Assembly (NCBI GenBank): GCA_032173965.1
Contig: CM063283.1
Span: 15,604,501 to 15,668,500 of the forward strand
Direction of reading: 5' to 3'
From: Sitta carolinensis
Lineage: Eukaryota > Chordata > Aves > Passeriformes > Sittidae
DNA: 64,000 nucleotides
A program made the position numbers and the translations under genes. Under the pieces are notes generated by a model. The model did not search any database. It worked only from the letters and a program-made list of their open reading frames with translations, and was not told the DNA's origin. Shown piece by piece: positions 1 through 10,556 of this stretch (the first letter of the stretch is position 1; the number at the start of each line of letters is the position of its first letter).

Positions 1-1438
1 AATAAAAAGCAGTCAAAGGTGGCAAAAGCTGTTGTGTTTAAGCTGCAACATTTGAAGCCAAATTTTGAAAGCACAGAATCTTGTTAATGTCCAGGGCTTA
101 GTCACACAGCAATCCAGAAAATGATCTGACTTACAGACCAAAACTAATAAAGGCCTACCTGGCTGGAGCATGAAGAAGAATATTATGCATTATGGACTGG
201 TCCCAGGAATTACAGAGTTGGATGGAAAAATCTTGAAAAAAGATGTAAGCTCCACTTACAGTGAAGCTGATGGAAAAGTCCAAAGGAGGCCCAGGAATGA
301 TGGGACAGGAACTCAGTAATGATATACAAGTTGTAAAGTTTGAGGCAAAAGTCAGGGGTCACACAAATCAGGGTTTAAGTTACACATCAGTGAAGGAGAG
401 CCAAGAAGTCTAAATATTGGCAGCTTATGTGCAGAGGGTCTGGAGAAGACATGAGCATATGGCACAGCCCTGCAGGCTGTGTAGGTATGAGCTGGGGCAA
501 CATCTTTTCCTTAAACTGACTTCACCTGCCTCTACAGGAGAATGAAATTAAATCTTCACAAGCTGAGGAGAGTTACTTTAAGAAATCAACTCTACACAGA
601 ACCTTGTCCTTACAAAAGTAATGACCAAAAATTACTAAATTAGACCCTATATACACAGTTAGTGTCCTATGCAGCTATTGTTAGAAACAATTGTTTGAAA
701 ATGTATTTTAAAAAGCAAGCAATGACTTTCCTTTGCAATACCATTCTGGCTTCTGACACAGGCAGGTCTAGGGTAAAGTTCTGTAATATTCAAATGCAAA
801 AGTACCAGACCTACATTTCATTCTCTGGAACTCCTGCTGAAGCTGAAGGAGCTTTTAGCCTTAAGATAAGAGCTACTTTAACAAATATTCCTTTTTTTTT
901 TTTTTTTTCTTGCTTATCTCTCTGTGTTAAACATGTACTTCCTTATGGCTCTGTAGGATAGTCATTTATTTTAAAGAGATCTCTTCCTTTTTCCTTCAAG
1001 TTCTCCTCATCATATATATATTATAAACATCATGGACAATGTGAAAAATAGTTTATATCATATCACTAAGCACTGGCATATAGATAAAAGTGTTCTCTGC
1101 ATTCACCCTAATATCTCATCTGCACTATTTGTCCAGGGTGAATAAACTGTCCTCCTGCAATTGCCCTCTCCTTCCATTGACTGTAGAGGCAGTGTAGTTG
1201 GTGCTGCACAATATGCTAGTTTGTTGTGACAATCAGCAAATTGGTCCAAGAATTCACAGAGGACATGAGTTTTCCATGACCCCTGTACTCTGGGCATGCA
1301 AGAGTGCTACCTTTGTCAACATATGACATTTCTCTTTTGGGTTTGACATCAGTGGTGTCTTTACAGAATGTTAAATAGGGCCTTTTGGAAAATCACAGGC
1401 CCTTCAAAGGTCATGGAGTCTGGGTCCAAAACTTGTGT
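1..1438. other. No gene or repeat recognised
   Basis: No repeat family or coding exon is recognised here. The reading frames (99 codons at 662-961 plus, 64 codons at 1103-1297 minus) have no recognisable domain and the first is prolonged by a T run at about 892-908. It reads as ordinary AT-leaning intergenic sequence. Confidence 0.5.
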
Positions 1439-2083
1439 TGTGCTTTAATGTCACCCAGCAAGCAAGCGCCACACAGCCAGTGGGATAGGAGAATGAATTG
1501 TAAAGGTAAAACTGAGAAAACTAATGGACTGAGATAATAATATCCCTTCTAACCCTGCCCTCTATCAGTAGGAAGCCATTTCCCTTGTCCTGTTGCTCCT
1601 GGCCCTTGTCTGAAGTGCCTCTCCTGCTCTCTTGGAGTCCCTTAGGCACTGGAAGGGGCTCTCAGGTCTCCCTGGAGCTGCCTCGCCTTGCTTTGCCTCG
1701 CCGTCCCTCTCCTCTCCCCTCTATCCTCCCTCAGCCTGTTTGCATAGGAGAGGTGTTCACCCCTCTGGTAATTTTTGTGGCACTTCTACTCCTGCCATTT
1801 CCTTTTTCTTCCCCCAGCTTTATATGCTGAGGATATCCCTTGGGTCTGGTATATCCCTTGGGTCAGTTGGGGTCGGCTGTCCAGGCTATGTCTCCTTCCA
1901 GCTCCCTGTGCTCCCCCAGGCTTTTCACCAGTGGAGCGGGGAGAACAAAAGGCCTTGATTCTGTCTAGGTCCTTCTTGGCAATAATGAAAACATACTTGT
2001 GTTATCAGGACTGTTAGCAGGACAAATCCATAGTTTGTGCTACTACGATGAAAATTAACTCAACCCCAGACAAACTCAGCACA
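1439..2083 (-). mobile_element. Partial ERVL-type LTR interrupted by CR1 sequence
   Basis: Two blocks, 1439-1543 and about 1796-2083, match the two ends of the LTR family also present at 14459-15032 and 22804-23235. Read on the plus strand the outer ends are TGTGCTTTAATG and CTCAGCACA. The reverse complement carries the TATA box of the family (near 1820), so the LTR points to the minus strand. The middle of about 180 bp is absent and is replaced by CR1 sequence. No clean target-site duplication is visible. It is an old solo LTR; the ERVL-type label is from memory of passerine LTRs. Confidence 0.7.
1545..1793 (-). mobile_element. CR1 fragment inside the LTR
   Basis: On the minus strand this is the CR1 3'-region segment running from the part that reads (in reverse) ATATCCCTTCTAACCCTGCC to AGGAGAGGTGTTCACCCC. 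The characteristic CR1 3' terminus is missing at the 1545 side. That is unusual, because CR1 insertions are normally 5'-truncated but keep their 3' end. The fragment may have arrived by recombination or lost its end in a later deletion. Confidence 0.7.
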
Positions 2084-3106
2084 TTATGACTCAGGTGTCC
2101 CTGCCCAAAAAATCTGAATCAAGAGTTCACCCCTGGAAAATCCTTATCTATGACTGTTCAGTTACTCTGTATTCAATTTGCTTATTAAAGAAAGCTTTGG
2201 TCTGTCCGGAGTGCTGCACAAGTGAGATCTGTGACTTGCAGTACTGATTATCTCATGATTCAGGAAAATGTGGTGAAAAGTTGAACAAGAGCAGTAAAAG
2301 AAAATACACATTTGTACTTCTTTTGCAACTTCCAATATTTCTCAGCTGCACCTTCTGAGGTGGCGAGTGGAGACCACATGCCAGCCCACCTCCCCACAGC
2401 TCTACCTTTGTTTATTGAGATGCAGAGAGCTGATGTGGCTCTGAGAATTCTGTCTAACCCTCTATGGTCTCAGACGGGCAGAACACTTAACTTTATACTT
2501 AATGGGAGGCAGACATTGAACAAAATCTACTGGATGAAACCTTGTCCAAATGGTCTGTAATGACAGCAGGCACCAAACTGGCAAGCATATGCCCAGGACA
2601 ACACAATTTGGAGGGGAAAAGGTTGTAGTACAGATATTGCTTCTTCCTATGTACCAGGCAAAAAGTGGCCTAGGGAGATTTAGCAGTAAGAATAGTGCAC
2701 CCACACACACAGACACAGACACACACACACATAAGATGCAGTGGAATCTAGACTTGTTAAAGCTTTTTCCTTGCTGGCTCTGTCTGGCAGAGCCTGTGGT
2801 TTAAAATACCAATGCCTTTTGTTGACACTCTCGGCTTTAATTTCTTATTTTTAAAAATCAATAAATATCCTTCCACTCCTCCATCTGCAGGATTCCATCT
2901 TCATCCCACCACTGCAAAGCTGCTCTGAGCCACCTATGCAATGCCATTTAATCCAGAACATATTTAAATCTTGGCCCGTTCTCAGCCTCATAAATTCCTG
3001 ACATGATTCAGGAGGGGTTTCTGTTGGAAAGAGCTCTCTGCTCTGCTGTCATATTTGTAGAGATTGCTGCTGCCTCTGATCGGAGGCCAAACATCAGGAA
3101 TAATTG
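2084..3106. other. Unrecognised intergenic DNA with a CA microsatellite
   Basis: An impure CA/GACA repeat lies at about 2700-2731. The rest shows no repeat that I recognise and no convincing exon; overlapping short frames of 82-88 codons occur on both strands with no domain. Confidence 0.5.
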
Positions 3107-3112
3107 CAGCAG

Positions 3113-3519
3113 TGTCATGGTTCGGTCCTAGGGTTCAGTCCTGACTGGCTCTGAACCCCAAAAGCAAAACCTGGCAAGGATAAAGGTAAAAGAAAAGAGA
3201 TGCTTTTTATCTTCCAGGACCATGATCCCGGTTTAATGTAGGAATCAATTCCAGGAAAGACAAAGAGACCCCAGCCTCATGGCGGGGAGAATTTAAACTC
3301 AGGATAAGGGGGGGGTGGAGTAGGGGAAATACAGCCAATGGGAGGCATTTGGAGGGGAAAGGTCAGCATGGGCAAACCCACACCACAAGTTTAGAAAGGA
3401 GGATGTGGAATATACCATATGCAGTATAATAGAGCTACTTATATGCTATATATATATGTATTATTCACCCAATGTGAAATTATAACAAAAACCAACTAAC
3501 TATTTAGTGCAACACAACA
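3113..3519 (-). mobile_element. Solo LTR with 6-bp target-site duplication
   Basis: A 407-bp element begins TGTCATGGTTCGGTCC and ends ACACAACA on the plus strand. It is flanked by the perfect 6-bp direct repeat CAGCAG at 3107-3112 and 3520-3525. On the minus strand an ATTAAA polyadenylation-type signal (near 3235) lies about 120 bp before the end, so the LTR probably points left. A 6-bp duplication is typical of class II (ERVK-like) integrations. There is no internal retroviral sequence, so it is a solo LTR formed by LTR-LTR recombination. Confidence 0.8.
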
Positions 3520-3525
3520 CAGCAG

Positions 3526-4476
3526 GAAGCAGGACAGAGCTTGACATTGTTTGTCTGGATTGTTTTAATCTTAAGAGCATAGAAGTACCCCCACTTACTG
3601 ATGTTAGAAGAAAAACGAAAAAATTACAATTAAAAAAATTGTTCAGGAATTTCTATTTTAATTTGGTTTTTTTTATTGCTTTTGTTAGGGGCAATGAGGG
3701 AAACAATATGATTGCTGCTGAGGACAGGGAGGTAAATTAGATATTGAAGATTTACTAATTCAGGAATCCTCTCCCTGCAGATTAGACCAGAGGTTTCCAC
3801 TTTTTATTTTCTGCTTGTTGAAACAAAGGCAGGAAATGCACATGGCTCTGCATACACATATGTGTTTCTATGTGTGTATGACAGGAGGGAAGGGGGTGCA
3901 GAGCTGTAGGTTGGCCCCCCGAAAATTTGTCCACATTGCAGCTTCAGTCCTGAGCATCACAGCCACATTGCTGCAGTGACTAGGGTTAAAGTTGCATATG
4001 GACAAGGTGCTGATGCTGGCAGTTTGGATTGAGATGTTCAGCCAGAGGATGACCTGTACTCAGGATATGAAGTCCTTGGCTACATGGCTCAGACATGAGT
4101 AGCTTTCAATGCAGGCCATGGGTGCCAGGAGCTTTCAGACACACTGTCTCTGAACTGGGGTAGCTGTGTTTAGAAATGAGAGACACATATACTGGAAGCC
4201 TGAGCTGAAGCCTATTGAAGTTGGTAAAAAAGTATGTTTCACTTCAGTAGGCTTTGGACAACACTGGAGGTTCATCTGAGAGGGAGGATTGTTAAAAGGA
4301 CAGCAGAAGTATCCCCACTAAAAGGATGCCAGGCAACATGTGAAGTGGAACCATGGGGCTCCTGGTGCTCAAAAACCCAGTTGTAAACATCTCCTGCCCC
4401 TGTCTGACCATTGACAAAACTATCAGGTTATCTGGAATGTCATTGAAGAAGAGTGAGGAGATGAATTGAAACCCAA
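3526..4476. other. No gene or repeat recognised
   Basis: The stretch contains one 77-codon frame (3507-3740 plus, partly inside the LTR) without a recognisable domain. No interspersed repeat is recognised. Confidence 0.45.
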
Positions 4477-4795
4477 AGGGGGGCTACAAGAGAGTTAGAG
4501 AGGGACTTTTTACAATGCCATGTAGTGACATGACAAGGGGACATGGCTTCAGATTGACAGAGGGCAGGGTTAGATAAGATATTGGGAAGAAATTCTTCCC
4601 TATGAGGGTGGTGAGGCCCTGGCACAGGTTGCCCAGAGAAACTGTGGATGCCCCACCCCTAGAAATGTTTAAGGCCAGGTTGGACAGGGCTTGGAGTAAC
4701 CTGGTCTAGTGGAAGGTGTCCTTGTCAATGGCAGGGGAGTTGGAAGGTGGTCTTTGAGTTCTCTTACAACACAAATAATTCAATCATTCTATGAC
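4477..4795 (+). mobile_element. CR1 retrotransposon 3' end
   Basis: This is a 5'-truncated CR1 copy on the plus strand. Landmarks are GCTACAAGAGAGTTAGAGAGG, GGCACAGGTTGCCCAGAGAA and a degenerate terminal CATTCTATGA. It holds only the 3' untranslated part; ORF2 is absent. An antisense 61-codon frame over it (4440-4625) is a shadow of the repeat. Confidence 0.9.
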
Positions 4796-5759
4796 CTCAC
4801 AGCAGAGAAGCAATAGGCTTGTCTTCTCTCACTGCAGTGTTTCCTGGGTAGCATTAGTCTGATACAGCAGGGATTTAACCTTACCTCAGTCCTACTACGT
4901 TCAGAAGAGAGTATTTGAAGACTTAAGTACCCATTGTTCTGGTAAAACACTTAGGAGTCTTCCTTAGGTACATGTTGAAATATGTTCATGCATAGAAATC
5001 CTGAATTTGTACTATGGACTTTTGAGAAAAAACTAACTGTGAGTTCACTGCTGGGTAAGTGCTTTGGGAAAAAAAAAAGACATCTCTTCTGCCAAATTCT
5101 CAGCTGGGCTGGTTCAAGCCTACCCCATTTTGCTGATTATGGAAATCTTAATTGAGTATGATATGGGGTAAGAGCTGTCATAAGTTCAGAGGAGAAAACT
5201 ACTTCCACACTTCCAGCAAAAGCTACGATCGTATTAGCCCAACACAAGAGGATAATAAAGGGCTTTACTCATAAAACAAAAATAAAAAATCGCAAGAGCA
5301 AACAGCTAGGAGCTGAAGCCAAAAAAACATTGGTTATGAGCAAGCAAGCCTTATAAATTGAAGGGGGAGGTTGACAGCCTAGGGTGATCTATCAAGGAAT
5401 GGTTAAAGTGTTGGTCAGTCATTAGGGTGCCTTCGGAAAACATACCTAAAGCAAATCTATGTCACTGGGCTCAGTCCAATTTTGAGGTGAAAGCATCTGT
5501 TCTTCAGTATGCTTGATTTCAAATTAGGAGTTCCATAGTTTCTGCCACTCTTAATGTCTCTGAACAAAGAAATGTCAGAAGCAGTCATGAACTTCTTAAG
5601 CTGATAGCAAAAATGGAAATCAAGTCATCTCACATTGTTTCTGGGATTGTTGGTGATATTGTACATTGTATTTGAAAGAAACTGACTCATCTGCCTGCTG
5701 TACATGAAGGTACCTTTGGGATTCTCCATTGCACTTCTTACAGGAGCACCCAGAATACA
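4796..5759. other. No gene or repeat recognised
   Basis: No recognisable exon or interspersed repeat is present. A short A run occurs near 5070. Confidence 0.45.
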
Positions 5760-5870
5760 GCCACAGAATCTCCCTGACTTGAAATGGACCTACAAGGGTC
5801 ATTGAAGTCCAACTCCTGGCACTGCAAGTATAACCCAAAAGTCACAGCATGTGTCACCACCATTTACTCG
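5760..5870 (-). mobile_element. Short CR1 3' fragment
   Basis: The minus strand carries a diverged CR1 3' end. On the plus strand it reads ATGGACCTACAAGGGTCATT, then AAGTCCAACTCCTGGC and an AAGTCACAGCATGTG segment that match the reverse complement of a CR1 subfamily. It is truncated and old. Confidence 0.65.
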
Positions 5871-7407
5871 GATGTTGAGACTACAGCATCAATAAAAAGT
5901 GTCAGCAATGGAAGAAGGATGGAAAATTATTGTCTTTTAAGGTCCTGGAACTAAACAAGGGCAACACTGGAATAGTTTTTGCTGAATTCATGCTTGATCA
6001 TTCTTTCCATGAGTTCTTACATCTTCTCATGGATAGGAAAGAAAGGATAATCCAGTGCAGCCTTTCCTACATTATTATTTAGGGGAAAGCTCATTGATAT
6101 GCAGTAAGAAGTGCAGATGAAAGGTTTCAAAAAGGATGGTTTTCATCCAGGGAGCTCAGACAGCAGAAGCTATAAAGGCAAGCTGTAGCAAAATGGGGAA
6201 ATCAGCAATTATTTTGAGCCTAACCACACCTCTGTGATTCCAGTAGTATCTTCCTAGGGAGTTGTCCACGTCAACCCAAAGCTGTAGCTGGCAGCTATGT
6301 TACCCTAGAGTCTTTGCCACAGTTAAGTCACAATAACCTCCCTCTGGGAAAAGAAGTAGCCCTTAAAAAGTTAACAAGCTCAGCATTGCCTTGAAAAATT
6401 TAAGTTACTCCTGACATGCTCAGTCTCCTCAAAATATGATGCTGCTAAAAAATACTCCTTTTGTTTGAATAAACTTGAGGATAATAGGAAAAGGGAATAG
6501 CAGAAAGGAAGAATGGGACAGAATCCAGATAAATGCCCAAGTTCAGTATCACCTTCCCTGGGGGTGATACCCAGGACACAGTTACAGGAGAATGTCAGTG
6601 CTGAGACTCTAGTGCTTGCCTGTACCATCAAGGAAAGGGAATCTGCTAATATTTAGTCTGCCAGAAAAACTATTCCAGTTAGTAATGTCAGATCAAGGCT
6701 TGAATGATTCTGAAACATGTAAGGGCTTGGACAAGGCTTATCCAAGTCACACAAGGGTCATCACTTACTTAAAATTATTAGTACTTGACAAGCATGTACA
6801 TCGCCATGCACTTAAACCAGAAACCATTAAATTTACACTAACATTTGTGGAATGGATTCCATTTAGCGTGAATTTCTGTGTCCCCAAAGAGCTGGGCCTG
6901 AGATGATTTCACCACTTCTTGTTCTCTGGAAACTTATTCATAACTAAAAATCCCACCATTGTTACCTGAAATGAGGGAAGGAGCCTTTGTCACAGAAGGC
7001 AGGGTGGCATCACTCAGCTGTGTCATTGCTGGCTTCAGTCAGACCCCTGTCCTAATATGGTTACAGTCAATGCTTTCACCAACAGCTGTGGACAAGACAG
7101 GACTTTTTTGGAAATGAAGGGAGAGGAGCCACAGAGTCCAACATGAACATTCAAGCAAAGAGAGAGTCATGTCAGCAGATGAAGCAATGCTGGCATCACA
7201 CGGTTTCTGAAAAGGATGCTCCTCAGAGTCTTTGTATTTTTCCACATTGCAGTTATTTCTTTTCCTTCAAATAAGGGCAGAAAAACCTTGCAGATCAAGG
7301 CAATGACCAAAAAAAGAGGCCAAGAGCAACTGGCAGGTTAGAATGTAGGTCTTAACTTCAAGTACAGACATCCGTTTAATCCTGTCCCAGCTCCACAAAC
7401 AGAATAT
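5871..7407. other. No gene or repeat recognised
   Basis: Frames of 96 codons (6616-6906 plus), 83 codons (6380-6631 minus) and 68 codons (7039-7245 minus) occur. None shows a recognisable domain or a supporting splice context. Confidence 0.45.
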
Positions 7408-8230
7408 CATCAGCCATTACCCATAGTCCTGTTCCTCCAGGCCCATGTCCAAAGACCCTCTCCAGCTCTCCTGGAGCCCCTTGTCCTGGTTTAGAGCAAA
7501 TGTGGGAGAAAACTTCCAAAGGGGGACCCCTCCAGAAAGCAAACCCACACAGCCCCTCCCTCCAGCCCGTTCGGGAATGATTCCTAGGAGAGAAGTGGAA
7601 AGAACCTGTTTATTTATCAGGGACAGCACCCCCCAGTACACAAAATGAACAATACCAGATGACAACTCTCTTTCTCCACTCTGAAAAAAAAGATAACAAA
7701 TTCAGAAAGTCTCTCTTGGGGGTGGTCGCTCTGTTGTCAGTCCCTCCGGTGCTGGGGATGGCTGCTGCAGGACACAAGGTGCAAATTCTCGGTGTTTCTC
7801 AGGTCCCAGTCTGGAGCAGGGTCGAGTAGTTCCAAGAAAAGGAAAATAAAAGCAAAAAAAAAAAGCAAGAGCAAAGCAGGAGCAAAAGCAGAAGCCAGAG
7901 CTAGAGCTGAGCAAACAGAGTCAAGCAAACAACCAACAGCCACACTATGTACTGCCCCGTCTCTGTGTCCTGCCAGCCGTGGGGGAGCAGGCTGATAACA
8001 GAACCAAAACAAAACATTCGCCCTTCAGAGTCAGTCTCGAAGGCACAGAACATAATACCCAGCATAACAGAACACACGAATGGGGATACAAGCATTACTC
8101 CAGGACACCCCTTTAGGCACTGGCAGGGACTCTAAGGTCTCCACAGAGCCTTCTCTTCTCCAGACTGAACACCCCTAGGTCTCCAGCCTGTCTCCAGAGC
8201 AGAAAGGCTCCAGCTCTCAGATCATCTTTT
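7408..8230 (-). mobile_element. CR1 fragment split by a solo LTR
   Basis: CR1 sequence on the minus strand occupies 7408-7481 and resumes at 8108-8230. The two pieces join into one continuous CR1 stretch once the LTR at 7482-8107 is removed (plus-strand junction TCCTGGAGCCCCT / CCCCTTTAGGCACTGG). The 3' terminus of the CR1 is not evident at the 7408 side. The CR1 was present before the LTR arrived. Confidence 0.8.
7482..8107 (-). mobile_element. Solo LTR (ERVL-type) with 5-bp target-site duplication
   Basis: A 626-bp element starts TGTCCTGGTTTAGAGC and ends TTACTCCAGGACA. It is flanked by the perfect duplication CCCCT at 7477-7481 and 8108-8112. On the minus strand AATAAA (complement of 7609-7614) sits about 130 bp before the end, which sets the orientation. 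It belongs to the same family as the LTR at 31429-32097. A hexamer-like GCARRA tract at 7862-7912 is absent from that relative. No internal proviral sequence is present. Confidence 0.85.
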
Positions 8231-8235
8231 GAACT

Positions 8236-10489
8236 CACTCCAGCAGATCAATGTCTGAGATATTCACTCATGATGTTGAATACTTTGTGACATCGGCTCT
8301 TGATTATACTATTTTACCATTATTGTCCCAGAAAGGGAATGAAGTACCTAGTCCAAGGTCACCCTTCAAGTGAGTGACAAGGTGAGATGTTGAGCCTGAA
8401 ACTGAAATACCAAGCTGGTCTTCACACCATCCTAGATGCAGAAGGAGAGCGCTGGGGAGATGGAAACAACCCTATTTAGTGGTGATGTTCTGTCCAGCCT
8501 ATGAACAAGTACAGTGCATCCTGAGCTTGCTTTCCAGTGACTGCCTTTCAGGCAGCTCCTAGCCTTGATATTTAAAATTAGAAGTTTTAAATAGGCTTAT
8601 ACAAAATGCCTGTTATGAAATATGCTTTTTATGGCTAAGACTGGAAAAAAAACATTCAAAAAGGTGATAGCAGAAACTGTTCAAACAGAACTAGGTGAGT
8701 GTGTAGCTCCATAGACAGTAATGCAATCTCCCTGCTTCATATCAGCTGGGAATATGGATCATCTACAAGACATCTGCACATGATCACAAACAACTTTTCC
8801 GAGCTAGGAGTTCCTAGAGGTATTGTCTTAAACGTTAACAGGGACAGAAATGGACAACAAAGGAGAAACTTAATTTTTGCCCATGTCAGCATTGGTTGTA
8901 AGTCAAAGTTGGGCATTATGTGCATTTCTCATGTCCTCTTGCAGGACCTCTGGCTTTGGAAAACAAGAAATTTATGGGCTAAAGCCCACCAATTTTATAG
9001 AAACCAGAACTCAATAGATCATTGTGCCAGATAATGTTTCAGAATATTTCATTCAATGGAGTTGCATGAAGTAAATGTGGAAATGTTACATCGTTGTTGT
9101 TCAAGATGACCTGGGGACTACTGGATGCACAGGACTGGCAGGGACAGTGCCTTCTACCTGGCAAGAATGAACAATGCCTAAAAAACATCACAGAAAGCCC
9201 TGCTTTGTAAAGTCCAGCTGGACAAAAACAAAAACGTGAGGAACACAGGTTTGCCTGAAATTAGTATATTAACAGCAGGTAGGAAACAGTTTCATTCCTT
9301 CTTCACTGAAGTCAAACATAGAGCATCTGTCTGCTCTATGACCAGGGCTTCATCAGTGCTGCTGCCCTTTGGTATATACTGCCTGTCTGAAATAAGAAGG
9401 TAGTTTTCAGAAGACTGGTTTTAGTTTCAAGATGTCTACATTACATGGACTTAATTGAATTACATGAGAAGAGCCAAACTGGAGAGACAAAACCACTAAT
9501 GACTGAATGTGCATCAAGTTTCAGAGGTTGAAACTTCCACTTTATACCTTGTGAAAATCAAAGCATCTTAAATGAGCATGAAAAATCATTATTCATGGGT
9601 TTGTAGACCTTTGCTTCTTCACTTTCCTGGTAGAGTATATACAGTCGTATAAAGGAGGATTTTCTGAACATAATGTTTATTAATGAAGCCAAATCCTAGC
9701 TGTGTGATCCTCACACCAAGTAAGAGCACAGTTCCTTCAGATCCTCTCACCATGCAGGCTTTTGATGTTTGTGAAAATGAGACATTCTGAAGGGAAACTT
9801 TAATCTGAATTCCCCAACAGATGGGATCCAAATGTTTTTCATGTTCCATTACCACTAAACACACACAGCCAGGATGATGGATTCAATATCCTTTCTGGGC
9901 CATCAATCTAACAGATTGGAAGGGAAAGGAATTTTTTTCCAATGCCATGCAGCTTTCAGTGCATGGCAGTTGATCATTTTCCTGTGTACCCCATCCTCCA
10001 ACTGAATAAGGAAATGATGTTTAGATCTAAAGACCATGGCTGACAGTCAAGCAGATGAAGCATATACAAAAACCAGACAGAGAGTTGGATTATTTTTCTA
10101 CACCAGCCTCCAAAAACCTGCATTTGGAACAAGGAACTTAAGGGAAGAAATCTGTCAAATCTCCTTAATCTTAAAACACAAGCAATAAATTACTCCCAGC
10201 CCATACATTTTTTCTCTTCTTTTGTATTGTAACCCACTTCATTTACCCTCCAGTGAATCTGCTGTACCAGATGTCAGAGTTCAAGAATAAACAGGGAGTT
10301 TCAATAGTCAGACCTAATCCTTTCTTTTTCTGTTGCCATACTTCTCTGTTTGACCATTTCCGACAATTAGAGGTCCTTCCATTCCCAAACTGTTTGAAGC
10401 ATGCTAATCATATTATGTTCCTCTGGGCAGATACTACCTTTGGTAAAGTCCTCTTTTCTGTGTGGTTTTGAGTTTGGAGGTTTTTTGGG
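8236..10489. other. No gene or repeat recognised
   Basis: Reading frames reach 111 codons (8699-9034 plus) but show no known domain. I recognise no interspersed repeat in the stretch. Confidence 0.45.
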
Positions 10490-10556
10490 GTTTTTTGTTT
10501 GTTTGTTTTTTGTTTTGTTTTGTTTTGTTTTTTGCTTTGTTTTGTTTTGTTTTATT
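10490..10556. repeat. TTTTG-type low-complexity tract
   Basis: A run of TTTTG and TTTG units gives spurious Phe/Val/Cys-rich frames on the plus strand and Lys/Gln/Asn-rich frames on the minus strand. It may be the decayed tail of a retrotransposed sequence on the minus strand, but no body is recognised beside it. Confidence 0.85.
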
